A DNA stretch of 64,000 nt from an uncultured Stenotrophomonas sp. (GTDB taxonomy: Bacteria > Pseudomonadota > Gammaproteobacteria > Xanthomonadales > Xanthomonadaceae): positions 2,851,824 to 2,915,823 of the forward strand of contig FLTS01000001.1 of NCBI GenBank assembly GCA_900078405.1, in the 5' to 3' direction. The notes under the pieces are model-generated. The model searched no databases and was not told the DNA's origin. It worked only from the letters and a program-made list of their open reading frames with translations. Both the position numbers and the translations under genes were made by a program. This document shows positions 45,219 through 52,246 of the stretch, in pieces. Each line of letters starts with the position of its first letter. The first letter of the stretch is position 1.

Positions 45219-47494
45219 AGCCCACCCTGTTGGCTGCTGCGGTAATGGACTCGCTCGCCATGGTTCCGCAGGCCTCGCCGCGTGGCACCACCGAGCGCCC
45301 GCATATCGAGCCGCTCATGCGGCTGCAGCCGGTGGCCGGCGTCGATGACGCCTACGAGCTGCTGATCTACGGCGACATCGGCGAAAGCTGGTGGGGCGAT
45401 TCCGTTACCGCGCAGTCCGTCGTGCAGCAGCTCAACGAACTGCCTGCCAGCGTTGCCACCATCAACGTGCGCATCAACAGCTACGGCGGCAGCGTGGCCG
45501 ATGGCCTGGCCATCTACAACGCGCTCAAGCGGCACAGCGCAAACAAGGCGGTCACCGTCGATGGCGTGGCCATGTCCAGCGCCTCGCTCATCGCCATGGC
45601 CGGCGACACCGTGCACATGCCGGCCACGTCCATCCTCATGATCCACGCGCCGTGGGGCGGCATCGCCGGCAACGCCAAGGAGCTGCGCCAGTACGCCGAC
45701 GTGCTGGACACCTTCGCCGAAGGCATGGCCGACGCCTACGTCGTCAAGTCCGGCAAGAGCCGCGCCGACATCCTCGCGCTGCTTCAGGACGGTGCCGACC
45801 ACTACTACACCGGCGCCGAAGCCGTGGCCGAAGGCTTTGCCGATGCCGTGGATGAAGACACCGCCGACGATGGCGCAGCAGACGAGCAGGCCCGCGCCTT
45901 CGCCGCTGTCATCGCCCAGCGCGTCACCGCACGCGGCGCATCACCGCAGCACGCCGGCATGGCCATCGCCGCCGCCATGCGCACGCGCTTCCCGGCTGCC
46001 AGCACTGCCGCCGCACCTGCACCGCTCACCGTCACCGCCGACACCGCCGGCATCGCCGCCGCGGTCGCCGCCGCCATCGCACCGAATCCGCCGGCCGCCC
46101 AGGCCGAGCAAAACCCGCCGGCGGATGCCGGTAATCATCCCGGAGACATCACCATGCTCACCCCCGAACAGAAGCAGGCACTGGCCGCCCGCCGCGATGC
46201 CATCCGCGCGCAGTTTGCCGCGTTCGAAGCCCGCACCGATCTGGATCAGGCCGCGCTGGCCACCCTGCGCCAGACCTGCGAAGACGATACCGACCTCACC
46301 GCCGAGCAGGCTGGCGCCAAGCTGCTGGCTTTCCTGGGCAGCGCCACCCCGGCCACGCCGACCGCCGCCGGCGGCTCTGCAGCTGCGCCCACCGGCTCGC
46401 TCACGCAGGACGAAACCGTCACCTACCGCGACGGCGCGTTCAACGCGCTGCTGCATCGTGCCAACCCGTCCGCGCACAAGATGGAAGGCCCGGCCACGCA
46501 GTTCCGCGGCATGGATCTGATGGACATGGCCCGCGATGCCGTCGAGCGCGCCGGCCACCGCACCCGCGGCATGTCCAAGCAGGAAATCGCCGTCAAGGCG
46601 CTGCAGTCCACCAGCGATTTCCCGGCCATCCTGGGCAACACCATCAACCGCAGCCTGCGCGCTGGCTATGAAGCTTCGCCGCGCACCTTCCTGCCGTTCT
46701 CGCGCCAGGCCACCCTGCCGGACTTCAAGGAAATCAGCCGCGTGCAGCTGGGCGGCGCACCGTCGCTCAAGCGCGTGGTTGAGGGTGGCGAGTACGAGCA
46801 GGGCAGCATCGGCGAGGGTGCCGAGAAGTACCGCGTGCACAAGTACGGCCGCATCGTCGCGCTGACGTGGGAAACCATCGTCAACGATGACCTCGATGCC
46901 CTGAGCCGCATCCCGTTCGCCTTCGGTGCCAGCGCTGCGGATCTGGAGTCCGATCTGGTCTACGCCATCCTCACCAACAACCCGGCCATGTCCGATGGCA
47001 AGGCGCTGTTCCATGCCGACCACGGCAACCTTGCCAGCGCGGCGGCTGCACTGGCCGATGCGCTGGACCCGACAAAGACCAACCCGCTGGCTGCGATGCG
47101 CAAGGCCATGCGCCTGCAGAAGGGCATCGAAGGCCGCTACATCACGATCAATCCGCAGTTCCTGGTCGTGCCGCCGTCGCTGGAAGAAGTGGCGCTCAAG
47201 GCCACCAACGCCGGCTTCGTCGCTGGCAAGGGCGTGGACATCAACGTCACCGGCGTGACGCTCACCCCGATTGTCGAGCCGCGCTTGGAAGACGGCAGCG
47301 CCGCCGCGTGGTTCGGTGCCGCCGCGCCGGGCGTCATCGACACCATCGAGTACGCCTACCTCGAAGGCCACGAGGGCGTCTTCACCGAAACCAAGTCGGG
47401 CTTCGAGGTGGATGGCATGCAGGTCAAGTGTCGCCACGTGTTCGGTGCCAAGGCCATCGACTACCGCGGCTTCTACAAAAACGCGGGCGCGTAA
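45215..47494 (+). CDS. ClpP-like prohead protease fused to major capsid protein
   Basis: 759 residues. Residues 1-210 form a ClpP/SppA-like serine protease: INSYGGSVADGLAIYNALKR, the nucleophile Ser in DGVAMSSASLIAMAGD, His in MIHAPWGG, Asp near the end. After an Ala/Pro-rich linker comes a scaffold-like helix (PEQKQALAARRDAIRAQFAA) and then a capsid fold (FPAILGNTINRSLRAGYEAS, YGRIVALTWETIVNDDLDAL). An internal ATG at 46154 has its own CGGAGA and would produce scaffold plus capsid separately. Confidence 0.88.
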   Translation: MKPTLLAAAVMDSLAMVPQASPRGTTERPHIEPLMRLQPVAGVDDAYELLIYGDIGESWWGDSVTAQSVVQQLNELPASVATINVRINSYGGSVADGLAIYNALKRHSANKAVTVDGVAMSSASLIAMAGDTVHMPATSILMIHAPWGGIAGNAKELRQYADVLDTFAEGMADAYVVKSGKSRADILALLQDGADHYYTGAEAVAEGFADAVDEDTADDGAADEQARAFAAVIAQRVTARGASPQHAGMAIAAAMRTRFPAASTAAAPAPLTVTADTAGIAAAVAAAIAPNPPAAQAEQNPPADAGNHPGDITMLTPEQKQALAARRDAIRAQFAAFEARTDLDQAALATLRQTCEDDTDLTAEQAGAKLLAFLGSATPATPTAAGGSAAAPTGSLTQDETVTYRDGAFNALLHRANPSAHKMEGPATQFRGMDLMDMARDAVERAGHRTRGMSKQEIAVKALQSTSDFPAILGNTINRSLRAGYEASPRTFLPFSRQATLPDFKEISRVQLGGAPSLKRVVEGGEYEQGSIGEGAEKYRVHKYGRIVALTWETIVNDDLDALSRIPFAFGASAADLESDLVYAILTNNPAMSDGKALFHADHGNLASAAAALADALDPTKTNPLAAMRKAMRLQKGIEGRYITINPQFLVVPPSLEEVALKATNAGFVAGKGVDINVTGVTLTPIVEPRLEDGSAAAWFGAAAPGVIDTIEYAYLEGHEGVFTETKSGFEVDGMQVKCRHVFGAKAIDYRGFYKNAGA
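46154..47494 (+). CDS. Internal start product: scaffold/major capsid protein
   Basis: ATG 46154 (MLTPEQKQALAARRDAIRAQ) lies in frame with the protease and 7 nt after CCGGAGA. This would give 446 residues: a roughly 100-residue scaffold domain and the mature capsid. An internal start yielding excess capsid over protease is common in related phages. Confidence 0.6.
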   Translation: MLTPEQKQALAARRDAIRAQFAAFEARTDLDQAALATLRQTCEDDTDLTAEQAGAKLLAFLGSATPATPTAAGGSAAAPTGSLTQDETVTYRDGAFNALLHRANPSAHKMEGPATQFRGMDLMDMARDAVERAGHRTRGMSKQEIAVKALQSTSDFPAILGNTINRSLRAGYEASPRTFLPFSRQATLPDFKEISRVQLGGAPSLKRVVEGGEYEQGSIGEGAEKYRVHKYGRIVALTWETIVNDDLDALSRIPFAFGASAADLESDLVYAILTNNPAMSDGKALFHADHGNLASAAAALADALDPTKTNPLAAMRKAMRLQKGIEGRYITINPQFLVVPPSLEEVALKATNAGFVAGKGVDINVTGVTLTPIVEPRLEDGSAAAWFGAAAPGVIDTIEYAYLEGHEGVFTETKSGFEVDGMQVKCRHVFGAKAIDYRGFYKNAGA

Positions 47495-47574
47495 CCCAGC
47501 GCACGTGCAGGGTGGCGCCCGTCCGGCCGCCCTGCACGCGCACCCCACCTTTTGCCTTGTGAAGGAAACCGACA

Positions 47575-47928
47575 ATGAACAACTCGCATTCCAGCGGCAA
47601 TACCGTGCAGATTGCCGCCCCCAGCGCCCTCACCAGCGGCGTCCCCTTCATCCTCGGCACCATGCTTGCCGTGCCGGTCACCAGCGCCGCATCCGGCGAG
47701 CTGGTCGCCGCGCAGATCGAAGGCGCTTTCACTTTCCCCAAGCTGTCTACCGCGGAGATCGCCGCCGGCGCCAAGCTGCATTGGGACGTTTCTGCCGGTG
47801 AATTCATCGTCGCCGCCAGCGCTACCGGCGACCTGGAAAACTGCGCCGTCGCCCTCGCCGCCGCAGGAAACGGCACCACCACCGTGGTGGCCAAGCTGCT
47901 GCCGGGCGTGGGCGCAGTCAAGGCCTGA
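47575..47928 (+). CDS. Capsid decoration / DUF2190 protein
   Basis: 117 residues (MNNSHSSGNTVQIAAPSALT...). The pattern SGVPFILGTMLAVPVTSAAS, EGAFTFPKLSTAEIAAGAKL, then HWDVSAGEF is that of DUF2190 proteins, which cement phage capsids. Located directly after the capsid gene. AAGGAAACC precedes its start. Confidence 0.82.
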   Translation: MNNSHSSGNTVQIAAPSALTSGVPFILGTMLAVPVTSAASGELVAAQIEGAFTFPKLSTAEIAAGAKLHWDVSAGEFIVAASATGDLENCAVALAAAGNGTTTVVAKLLPGVGAVKA

Positions 47929-48006
47929 TCCACGCCCACCACCGCACACATATGCCCGGGTGGCGTGTGCGGTGGTGGGGCTTCCATTCGCTAACAGGGG
48001 AACATC

Positions 48007-48291
48007 GTGAGGCTTGCTGACATGGCCACCGACAGTGCAATTGCCGCCGTCGCAAACAAGGCCGCTGCCACCGGTGGTGGTGTCACGTCCCTGTTGGGTG
48101 GGCTGACGGCCAACGACATCGCCATGTTTGGTGGCCTTGCGCTCACCGCCATCAGTGTGTGCGTGCAGGTGTACTACAAGCGCCGTGCCGACCGCCGCGC
48201 TGCGGAGCTGGCAGCACTGCGCAAGCGTGCTATCTCGGCCGGCCTGCAGAGCGCTGGTGACATGGATGGCGAGGATTCCGACGATGGCTAA
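48007..48291 (+). CDS. Holin
   Basis: 94 residues. One strong membrane helix (IAMFGGLALTAISVCVQVYY) flanked by a Gly-rich N-terminus and a highly charged C-terminal tail (KRRADRRAAELAALRKRAIS), as in class II/III-type phage holins of the HP1 or T7-like style. GTG 48007 has AGGGGA upstream; ATG 48022 is an alternative. Overlaps the endolysin gene. Confidence 0.75.
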   Translation: MRLADMATDSAIAAVANKAAATGGGVTSLLGGLTANDIAMFGGLALTAISVCVQVYYKRRADRRAAELAALRKRAISAGLQSAGDMDGEDSDDG

Positions 48292-48841
48292 GCTACGCAT
48301 CATCGTCAGCGCCTTGACCCTCAGTGCTGCCGGTCTGATCGGCATTGCAGTGCATGAGGGCTACACCGACACCGCCGTCATCCCCACGGCCGGTGATCGC
48401 CCCACCGTGGGCTTTGGTTCCACCTTCCGCGACGATGGCACGCCTGTGCGCATTGGTGACCGCACCACGCCCGTGCGCGCCTTGTACACCGTGCAGGCGC
48501 ACCTGGCGCGCGAGGAACAGCAGTTCCGGGACTCGCTGCCGGGCGTCGAACTGACGCAGGGCGAGTACGACCTCTACGTCGATTTCATGTACCAGTACGG
48601 CATCGGCAACTGGCGCAGCAGCAGCATGCGCCGCCGCCTGCTGGAAACCAGCACCGCCGCCCCGGCCCAACTGCCGGGCCTGTATCGCGCCGCGTGCGAT
48701 GCATTGCTGGCATGGAAGAAGCAGGGCGGTCGCGATTGCTCATTGCCGCAGAACTGGGGGCCGAAGGGCTGCAAGGGCGTCTGGGCGCGGCAGCAGGCGC
48801 GTCACGCCAAATGCCTGAACGAACAGGAGGGCACGCCTTGA
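48284..48841 (+). CDS. SAR endolysin (lysozyme, GH24)
   Basis: 185 residues. The N-terminal signal-anchor-release helix (IIVSALTLSAAGLIGIAV) is weakly hydrophobic and Gly/Ala-rich. The catalytic triad pattern follows: Glu in HEGY, Asp in AGDRPTVGFGST with its Thr, as in phage P21 R. Typical lysozyme segments LTQGEYDLYVDFMYQYGIGN and WKKQGGRDCSLPQNW occur later. Murein hydrolase released to the periplasm when the holin depolarises the membrane. Confidence 0.88.
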   Translation: MAKLRIIVSALTLSAAGLIGIAVHEGYTDTAVIPTAGDRPTVGFGSTFRDDGTPVRIGDRTTPVRALYTVQAHLAREEQQFRDSLPGVELTQGEYDLYVDFMYQYGIGNWRSSSMRRRLLETSTAAPAQLPGLYRAACDALLAWKKQGGRDCSLPQNWGPKGCKGVWARQQARHAKCLNEQEGTP

Positions 48842-49329
48842 TCCGTGTCCTGATCATCATCGTCGCGTTGCTTGCCGGCATCGTCGTCTGGCAGCGCGGC
48901 AGCGTTGCCATTGCCCACCGCGCCGCCGACAACGCGGCCGCCGCCCGCGCCGTGGCCGAGGGCGAGCGCGACGACGCGCGTGCCGCATTGGCTCAGGCCG
49001 CTCACGTCATCACCAACGAACGCGCCAATGCCGCCGCGGCCAGCGCCGTGGCCGCTCGATACGAAAAGGACAAAGCCGATGCGCAAGCCGCTTCTGATCG
49101 CCTTGTTGCTGACCTGCGCGCTGGCAACCAGCGCCTGCACGCACGCTGGCAGGCGGCCATCGCCACCAGCGAACTGTCCGCAGCCGCCGCAGCCGCATCC
49201 ATCGCTGATGGTGGAGCCGCAAGCCGGTATGAAAGTGCGGGCAGAGCTATTGGCGCAGCCGACGCCTGCGACGCACAAGTGAGGGGTTTGCAGGCATTCG
49301 CGCGACTGTGCAGCGGGGGTGCCCGGTGA
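48838..49329 (+). CDS. Rz-type inner-membrane spanin
   Basis: 163 residues from TTG 48838, overlapping the endolysin stop. N-terminal membrane helix (LIRVLIIIVALLAGIVVW) and a long periplasmic coiled coil (ADNAAAARAVAEGERDDARA, AAAASAVAARYEKDKADAQA). The out-of-frame Rz1 gene sits inside it. The arrangement is diagnostic of a two-component spanin. Confidence 0.85.
   Translation: MIRVLIIIVALLAGIVVWQRGSVAIAHRAADNAAAARAVAEGERDDARAALAQAAHVITNERANAAAASAVAARYEKDKADAQAASDRLVADLRAGNQRLHARWQAAIATSELSAAAAAASIADGGAASRYESAGRAIGAADACDAQVRGLQAFARLCSGGAR
49079..49282 (+). CDS. Rz1-type outer-membrane spanin lipoprotein, nested in Rz
   Basis: 67 residues in the +1 frame relative to Rz. Signal II peptide MRKPLLIALLLTCALATSAC with the lipobox ATSAC, then a Pro-rich short mature part (PSPPANCPQPPQPHPS). 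Fully nested inside the Rz gene, as in lambda. Confidence 0.85.
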   Translation: MRKPLLIALLLTCALATSACTHAGRRPSPPANCPQPPQPHPSLMVEPQAGMKVRAELLAQPTPATHK

Positions 49330-50087
49330 GCCTTGTTCGCATTGCGGTTGATGCAGACAACATGCTTGGCCGCCAGTTCAGCGAGCTGGAACGGCAGAAC
49401 CTTGCATTCGCCGTGATGCAGGCATGCAACGCCACTGCGGTTGGCATTCGTGAGCAGTGGGCGGAAACCGCACCGCGCGTTTTCGACAGGCCAACGGCGA
49501 TGACGCGGCGCGCCGCGCAATATCGCAAGGCGACGAAGCAAAAGCTGTACGCTGAAATTTTCCTGCGCGATGAAGCCACCAACGGTACGCCGCCGGCAAA
49601 GTACCTGCGCACGGAAGTGGAAGGCGGCGAGCGGCGGAAGAAGGGTTTTGAAATCCTGTTGCAGCAGAAGGGTGCGATGCCGGCAGGTATGTTTGCCGTG
49701 GCCGGCAAGGGCGCGCCGCTTGACCAGCACGGCAATGTGAGGGCGGGGCAGATAAGCAAAGTGCTGTCGCAAATGGGTGCGCGTCAGGACAAGTACCAGA
49801 ATCAAACTGAGGCCAGTGCCAAGCGCCGCCGTCGTCGCGGTGGCGGTGAGTTGTTCGTGTTGAAAGACAAGCGTGGGCGTCTGCTCCCCGGTATTTACGA
49901 GCGTTACAAATTTGGCGCGGCCAGCATCGTCCGCAGCATCTTCATCTTCACGCGCAAGGCCAGCTACAAGCCCCGCTACAACATCTTCGGCCTCGCGCAA
50001 CGTGCGTGGGACAAGTTGATGCCGTTCTACTTCAACCGTGAACTGGCCAAGGCGCTGGAATCCTCGAAATACAGGGGCAAGCGATGA
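49326..50087 (+). CDS. Virion protein of unknown function (minor head/tail)
   Basis: 253 residues from GTG 49326, which overlaps the Rz stop. Basic, with FFYFN-type C-terminus (KLMPFYFNRELAKALESSKY) and a positively charged middle (SAKRRRRRGGGELFVLKDKR). Proteins of this shape precede head-completion genes in related phages. Specific role unknown. Confidence 0.6.
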   Translation: MSLVRIAVDADNMLGRQFSELERQNLAFAVMQACNATAVGIREQWAETAPRVFDRPTAMTRRAAQYRKATKQKLYAEIFLRDEATNGTPPAKYLRTEVEGGERRKKGFEILLQQKGAMPAGMFAVAGKGAPLDQHGNVRAGQISKVLSQMGARQDKYQNQTEASAKRRRRRGGGELFVLKDKRGRLLPGIYERYKFGAASIVRSIFIFTRKASYKPRYNIFGLAQRAWDKLMPFYFNRELAKALESSKYRGKR

Positions 50088-50413
50088 GCCAGAAAGCATT
50101 CCTGCGCGCATTCGACCAGGCCGCCATTGGTAGCTTCATGGCTGCCGGCATGGCCGATGCTGCGCAGTACACCGCGCCGGGTGTTGGTGCTGTGCCGGTG
50201 TCATGTGGCGTGATGGTAGACCGCGGTACGCAGGTGTGGGGCGATGACGCATCGCCGGTGGCGCTGGGCGAGATCAGCATTGCATTCCAGCGGTCGCAGG
50301 TGACCCCGGAGCGGGGCGGCACCGTCGTGGTCGATGGCGACACCTACCGCCTCACCGACAAGCTCCGTGACGACGCATCGCTGGTGCGCTGGCTGGTGGT
50401 GCCGCATGGCTGA
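50084..50413 (+). CDS. Head-tail joining / head completion protein
   Basis: 109 residues. A beta-rich fold (GVGAVPVSCGVMVDRGTQVW, LGEISIAFQRSQVTPERGGT, VVVDGDTYRLTDKL) matching the size and place of lambda FII/neck-type proteins. ATGA overlap with the previous gene. Confidence 0.65.
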   Translation: MSQKAFLRAFDQAAIGSFMAAGMADAAQYTAPGVGAVPVSCGVMVDRGTQVWGDDASPVALGEISIAFQRSQVTPERGGTVVVDGDTYRLTDKLRDDASLVRWLVVPHG

Positions 50414-50852
50414 GCTCACGCCCCGCCGTAAGCTGCTCGATGCCTTCGTGCTCAACCTCAAGCGCATCGACGGCACCGGCCCGTATCGCACCACCGTCGG
50501 CACGGTGGCCACGCTCGAGCCGGGCCAGCTGGATCCCGATCGCGTGGAGGACGGCCTGGCCGTCTACATCGACAAGCAGGAGCGCGCTTCCGATCCGGCG
50601 CTGCAGCGCACCCACCGGCTCACAACAGTGGCCATCGTCGTCAAGCGCAAGGGCGGCAAGGCCGCCGAAGGATCGCTCGACGACGTGCTCGATGACATCG
50701 AGCGCGCCATGGACGGCCGGCAACCCTCCTGGCCGGCCGGCTTCGGCCAGCCGGTCTACCAGTCGATGGAGCCTTTGCGCGCCCCGGCCGGTGCCGACTG
50801 GATCGGCGCGGTCATCCGCTACACCACAAGCATCCCCGTTTTGACCCGTTAA
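50406..50852 (+). CDS. Tail completion / minor tail protein (gpU-like)
   Basis: 148 residues from ATG 50406. Alpha/beta: RRKLLDAFVLNLKRIDGTGP, VEDGLAVYIDKQERASDP, THRLTTVAIVVKRKGGK, LDDVLDDIERAMDG. Position immediately before the tail-tube gene matches tail terminator proteins such as lambda gpU. Confidence 0.68.
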   Translation: MAELTPRRKLLDAFVLNLKRIDGTGPYRTTVGTVATLEPGQLDPDRVEDGLAVYIDKQERASDPALQRTHRLTTVAIVVKRKGGKAAEGSLDDVLDDIERAMDGRQPSWPAGFGQPVYQSMEPLRAPAGADWIGAVIRYTTSIPVLTR

Positions 50853-50886
50853 CCGCCGCCCCGCGGCACCACTGGAGATCAACACC

Positions 50887-51636
50887 ATGCAAGACCACAG
50901 CTACCTGGGCAGCGGCAAACTCCTGATCCGCGAGTACGGCGCCGCCACCGCGTTCGAGGAAGTGGGCAACTGCTCCGCGCTCACGTTTTCGCCGCAGGAA
51001 GAAAAGAAGAACCTGGTCGACTACACCAACCCGGGCGGCGGCAACCGCAACGAGGTGGCGCGCCTCACTGGCGTGGAAGCGGCCTACACGTTCCATGACT
51101 TCGCCGCGGAGAACTTCGCCCGCGCCCTGCGCTCGTCGGTCACCACGGTGGCCGCCGGCAACGTCACCGACGAAGACGTGGTGGCATACAAGGGCGGCTT
51201 CACCCCGCTGGCAAAAATTGCCACCGGCATCACGTCGGTGAAGGGTGCCAGCGGCGCCACCACCTACACCGTCGGCGACGACTACGAGTTCCGCGACGGT
51301 GGGATTTTCATTCCCACCGGCAGCAGCATCCCCGCCCCGGTGGCCGGCGCGGCCAACATCAAGGTCACGTATGCCAACGCCGCGCAGAAGCACGTGGAAG
51401 CGCTCACGCAGTCGGCCAAGCAGTACGAGATGCTGTTCGTCGGCCTCAACGAGGCACAGAGCGGCAAGCGCGTGCGTGTGCATGCCCACAAGGTCAGCGG
51501 CGGTCTGCTGGCCAGCATGGGGCTGATCGGCGAGGACTACGGCGCGGGCGAAGTCACCGGCGGCCTGATGGCCGACACCACCAAGGGCACCGGCCTGTCG
51601 CAGTACTTCACCGTCACCCTGGAAGACGTGGCATGA
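50887..51636 (+). CDS. Major tail tube protein
   Basis: 249 residues, beta-rich: YLGSGKLLIREYGAATAFEE, NCSALTFSPQEEKKNLVDYT, GGFTPLAKIATGITSVKGAS, TYTVGDDYEF, YFTVTLEDVA. Typical tube proteins of lambda-like siphophages. GGAGATCAACACC upstream. Followed by the frameshift chaperone genes and tape measure. Confidence 0.85.
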   Translation: MQDHSYLGSGKLLIREYGAATAFEEVGNCSALTFSPQEEKKNLVDYTNPGGGNRNEVARLTGVEAAYTFHDFAAENFARALRSSVTTVAAGNVTDEDVVAYKGGFTPLAKIATGITSVKGASGATTYTVGDDYEFRDGGIFIPTGSSIPAPVAGAANIKVTYANAAQKHVEALTQSAKQYEMLFVGLNEAQSGKRVRVHAHKVSGGLLASMGLIGEDYGAGEVTGGLMADTTKGTGLSQYFTVTLEDVA

Positions 51637-52067
51637 CGTCCACCGCAGCCGCGGACATCGACGTGCTGGCTCCGGCCGGCACGTCGGTGGAGTTCGCAGG
51701 GCGGCAGGTGGAAATCCTGCCGATTACTGCCGGCCGCATTCCCTCGCTCATCCGCACCGCACGACCGGTGATCCAGGCGCTGATCGAAAACAACGTGCTC
51801 ACCGGTGAAGGCGACGAGCTGGACATCGACGTGATGCAGATCGTCAACCTGATGGGCGATCACGGGGAGGAATTCTTCGCTGCGTTGTCTATCGCATCCG
51901 GCGTAGGCGTGGCCGATGTCGAGGCCGCAAACCTCGATGACGTTGTTCGGCTAACGCAGACCTGCCTGCGGGTGAACCGCGATTTTTTTACGAAGAACGT
52001 CGTGCCGCTCCTGGCCGGCATGGCGCGGCAGTTGCCTGGGGTTGGAGCGACGCAATCCAGCTCCTGA
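51633..52067 (+). CDS. Tail assembly chaperone, zero-frame product (gpG-like)
   Basis: 144 residues. Contains FAGRQVEILPITAGRIPSLI, DVMQIVNLMGDHGEEFFAAL and DDVVRLTQTCLRVNRDFF. Placed between tail tube and tape measure, as G in lambda. The TTTTTTT heptamer within RDFF allows a fraction of ribosomes to shift. Confidence 0.82.
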   Translation: MTSTAAADIDVLAPAGTSVEFAGRQVEILPITAGRIPSLIRTARPVIQALIENNVLTGEGDELDIDVMQIVNLMGDHGEEFFAALSIASGVGVADVEAANLDDVVRLTQTCLRVNRDFFTKNVVPLLAGMARQLPGVGATQSSS

Positions 52068-52246
52068 TCGAACACGGGCACGGCTTCACTGAAATACAGC
52101 AGTACACCCTTGGGCAGTTGCGGGCCTTCACCCAAGCCGCCGAACGCAGCCAGCGGCGGCGGCTGGCAGAAGACGCAATAACCGCCCGCGCAGCGCAATA
52201 CGACACCGCCGATTTCAACAAATACATCAAGGGGCTAATGGGCTGA
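51633..52246 (+). CDS. Tail assembly chaperone, -1 frameshift fusion (gpGT-like)
   Basis: Frame 0 is read to 51989, then the -1 frame from 51989 to the stop 52244-52246, giving about 204 residues. The downstream part (WGWSDAIQLLIEHGHGFTEI, AAQYDTADFNKYIKGLMG) has no start codon of its own and no stops. It is thus reachable only by frameshifting, exactly like lambda T. The tape measure ATG overlaps its stop (TGATG). Confidence 0.8.
51983..51989 (+). promoter_or_regulatory. -1 frameshift slippery heptamer
   Basis: T TTT TTT in phase X XXY YYZ with the zero frame (codons GAT TTT TTT ACG). It permits a full -1 re-pairing of both tRNAs. Confidence 0.8.
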
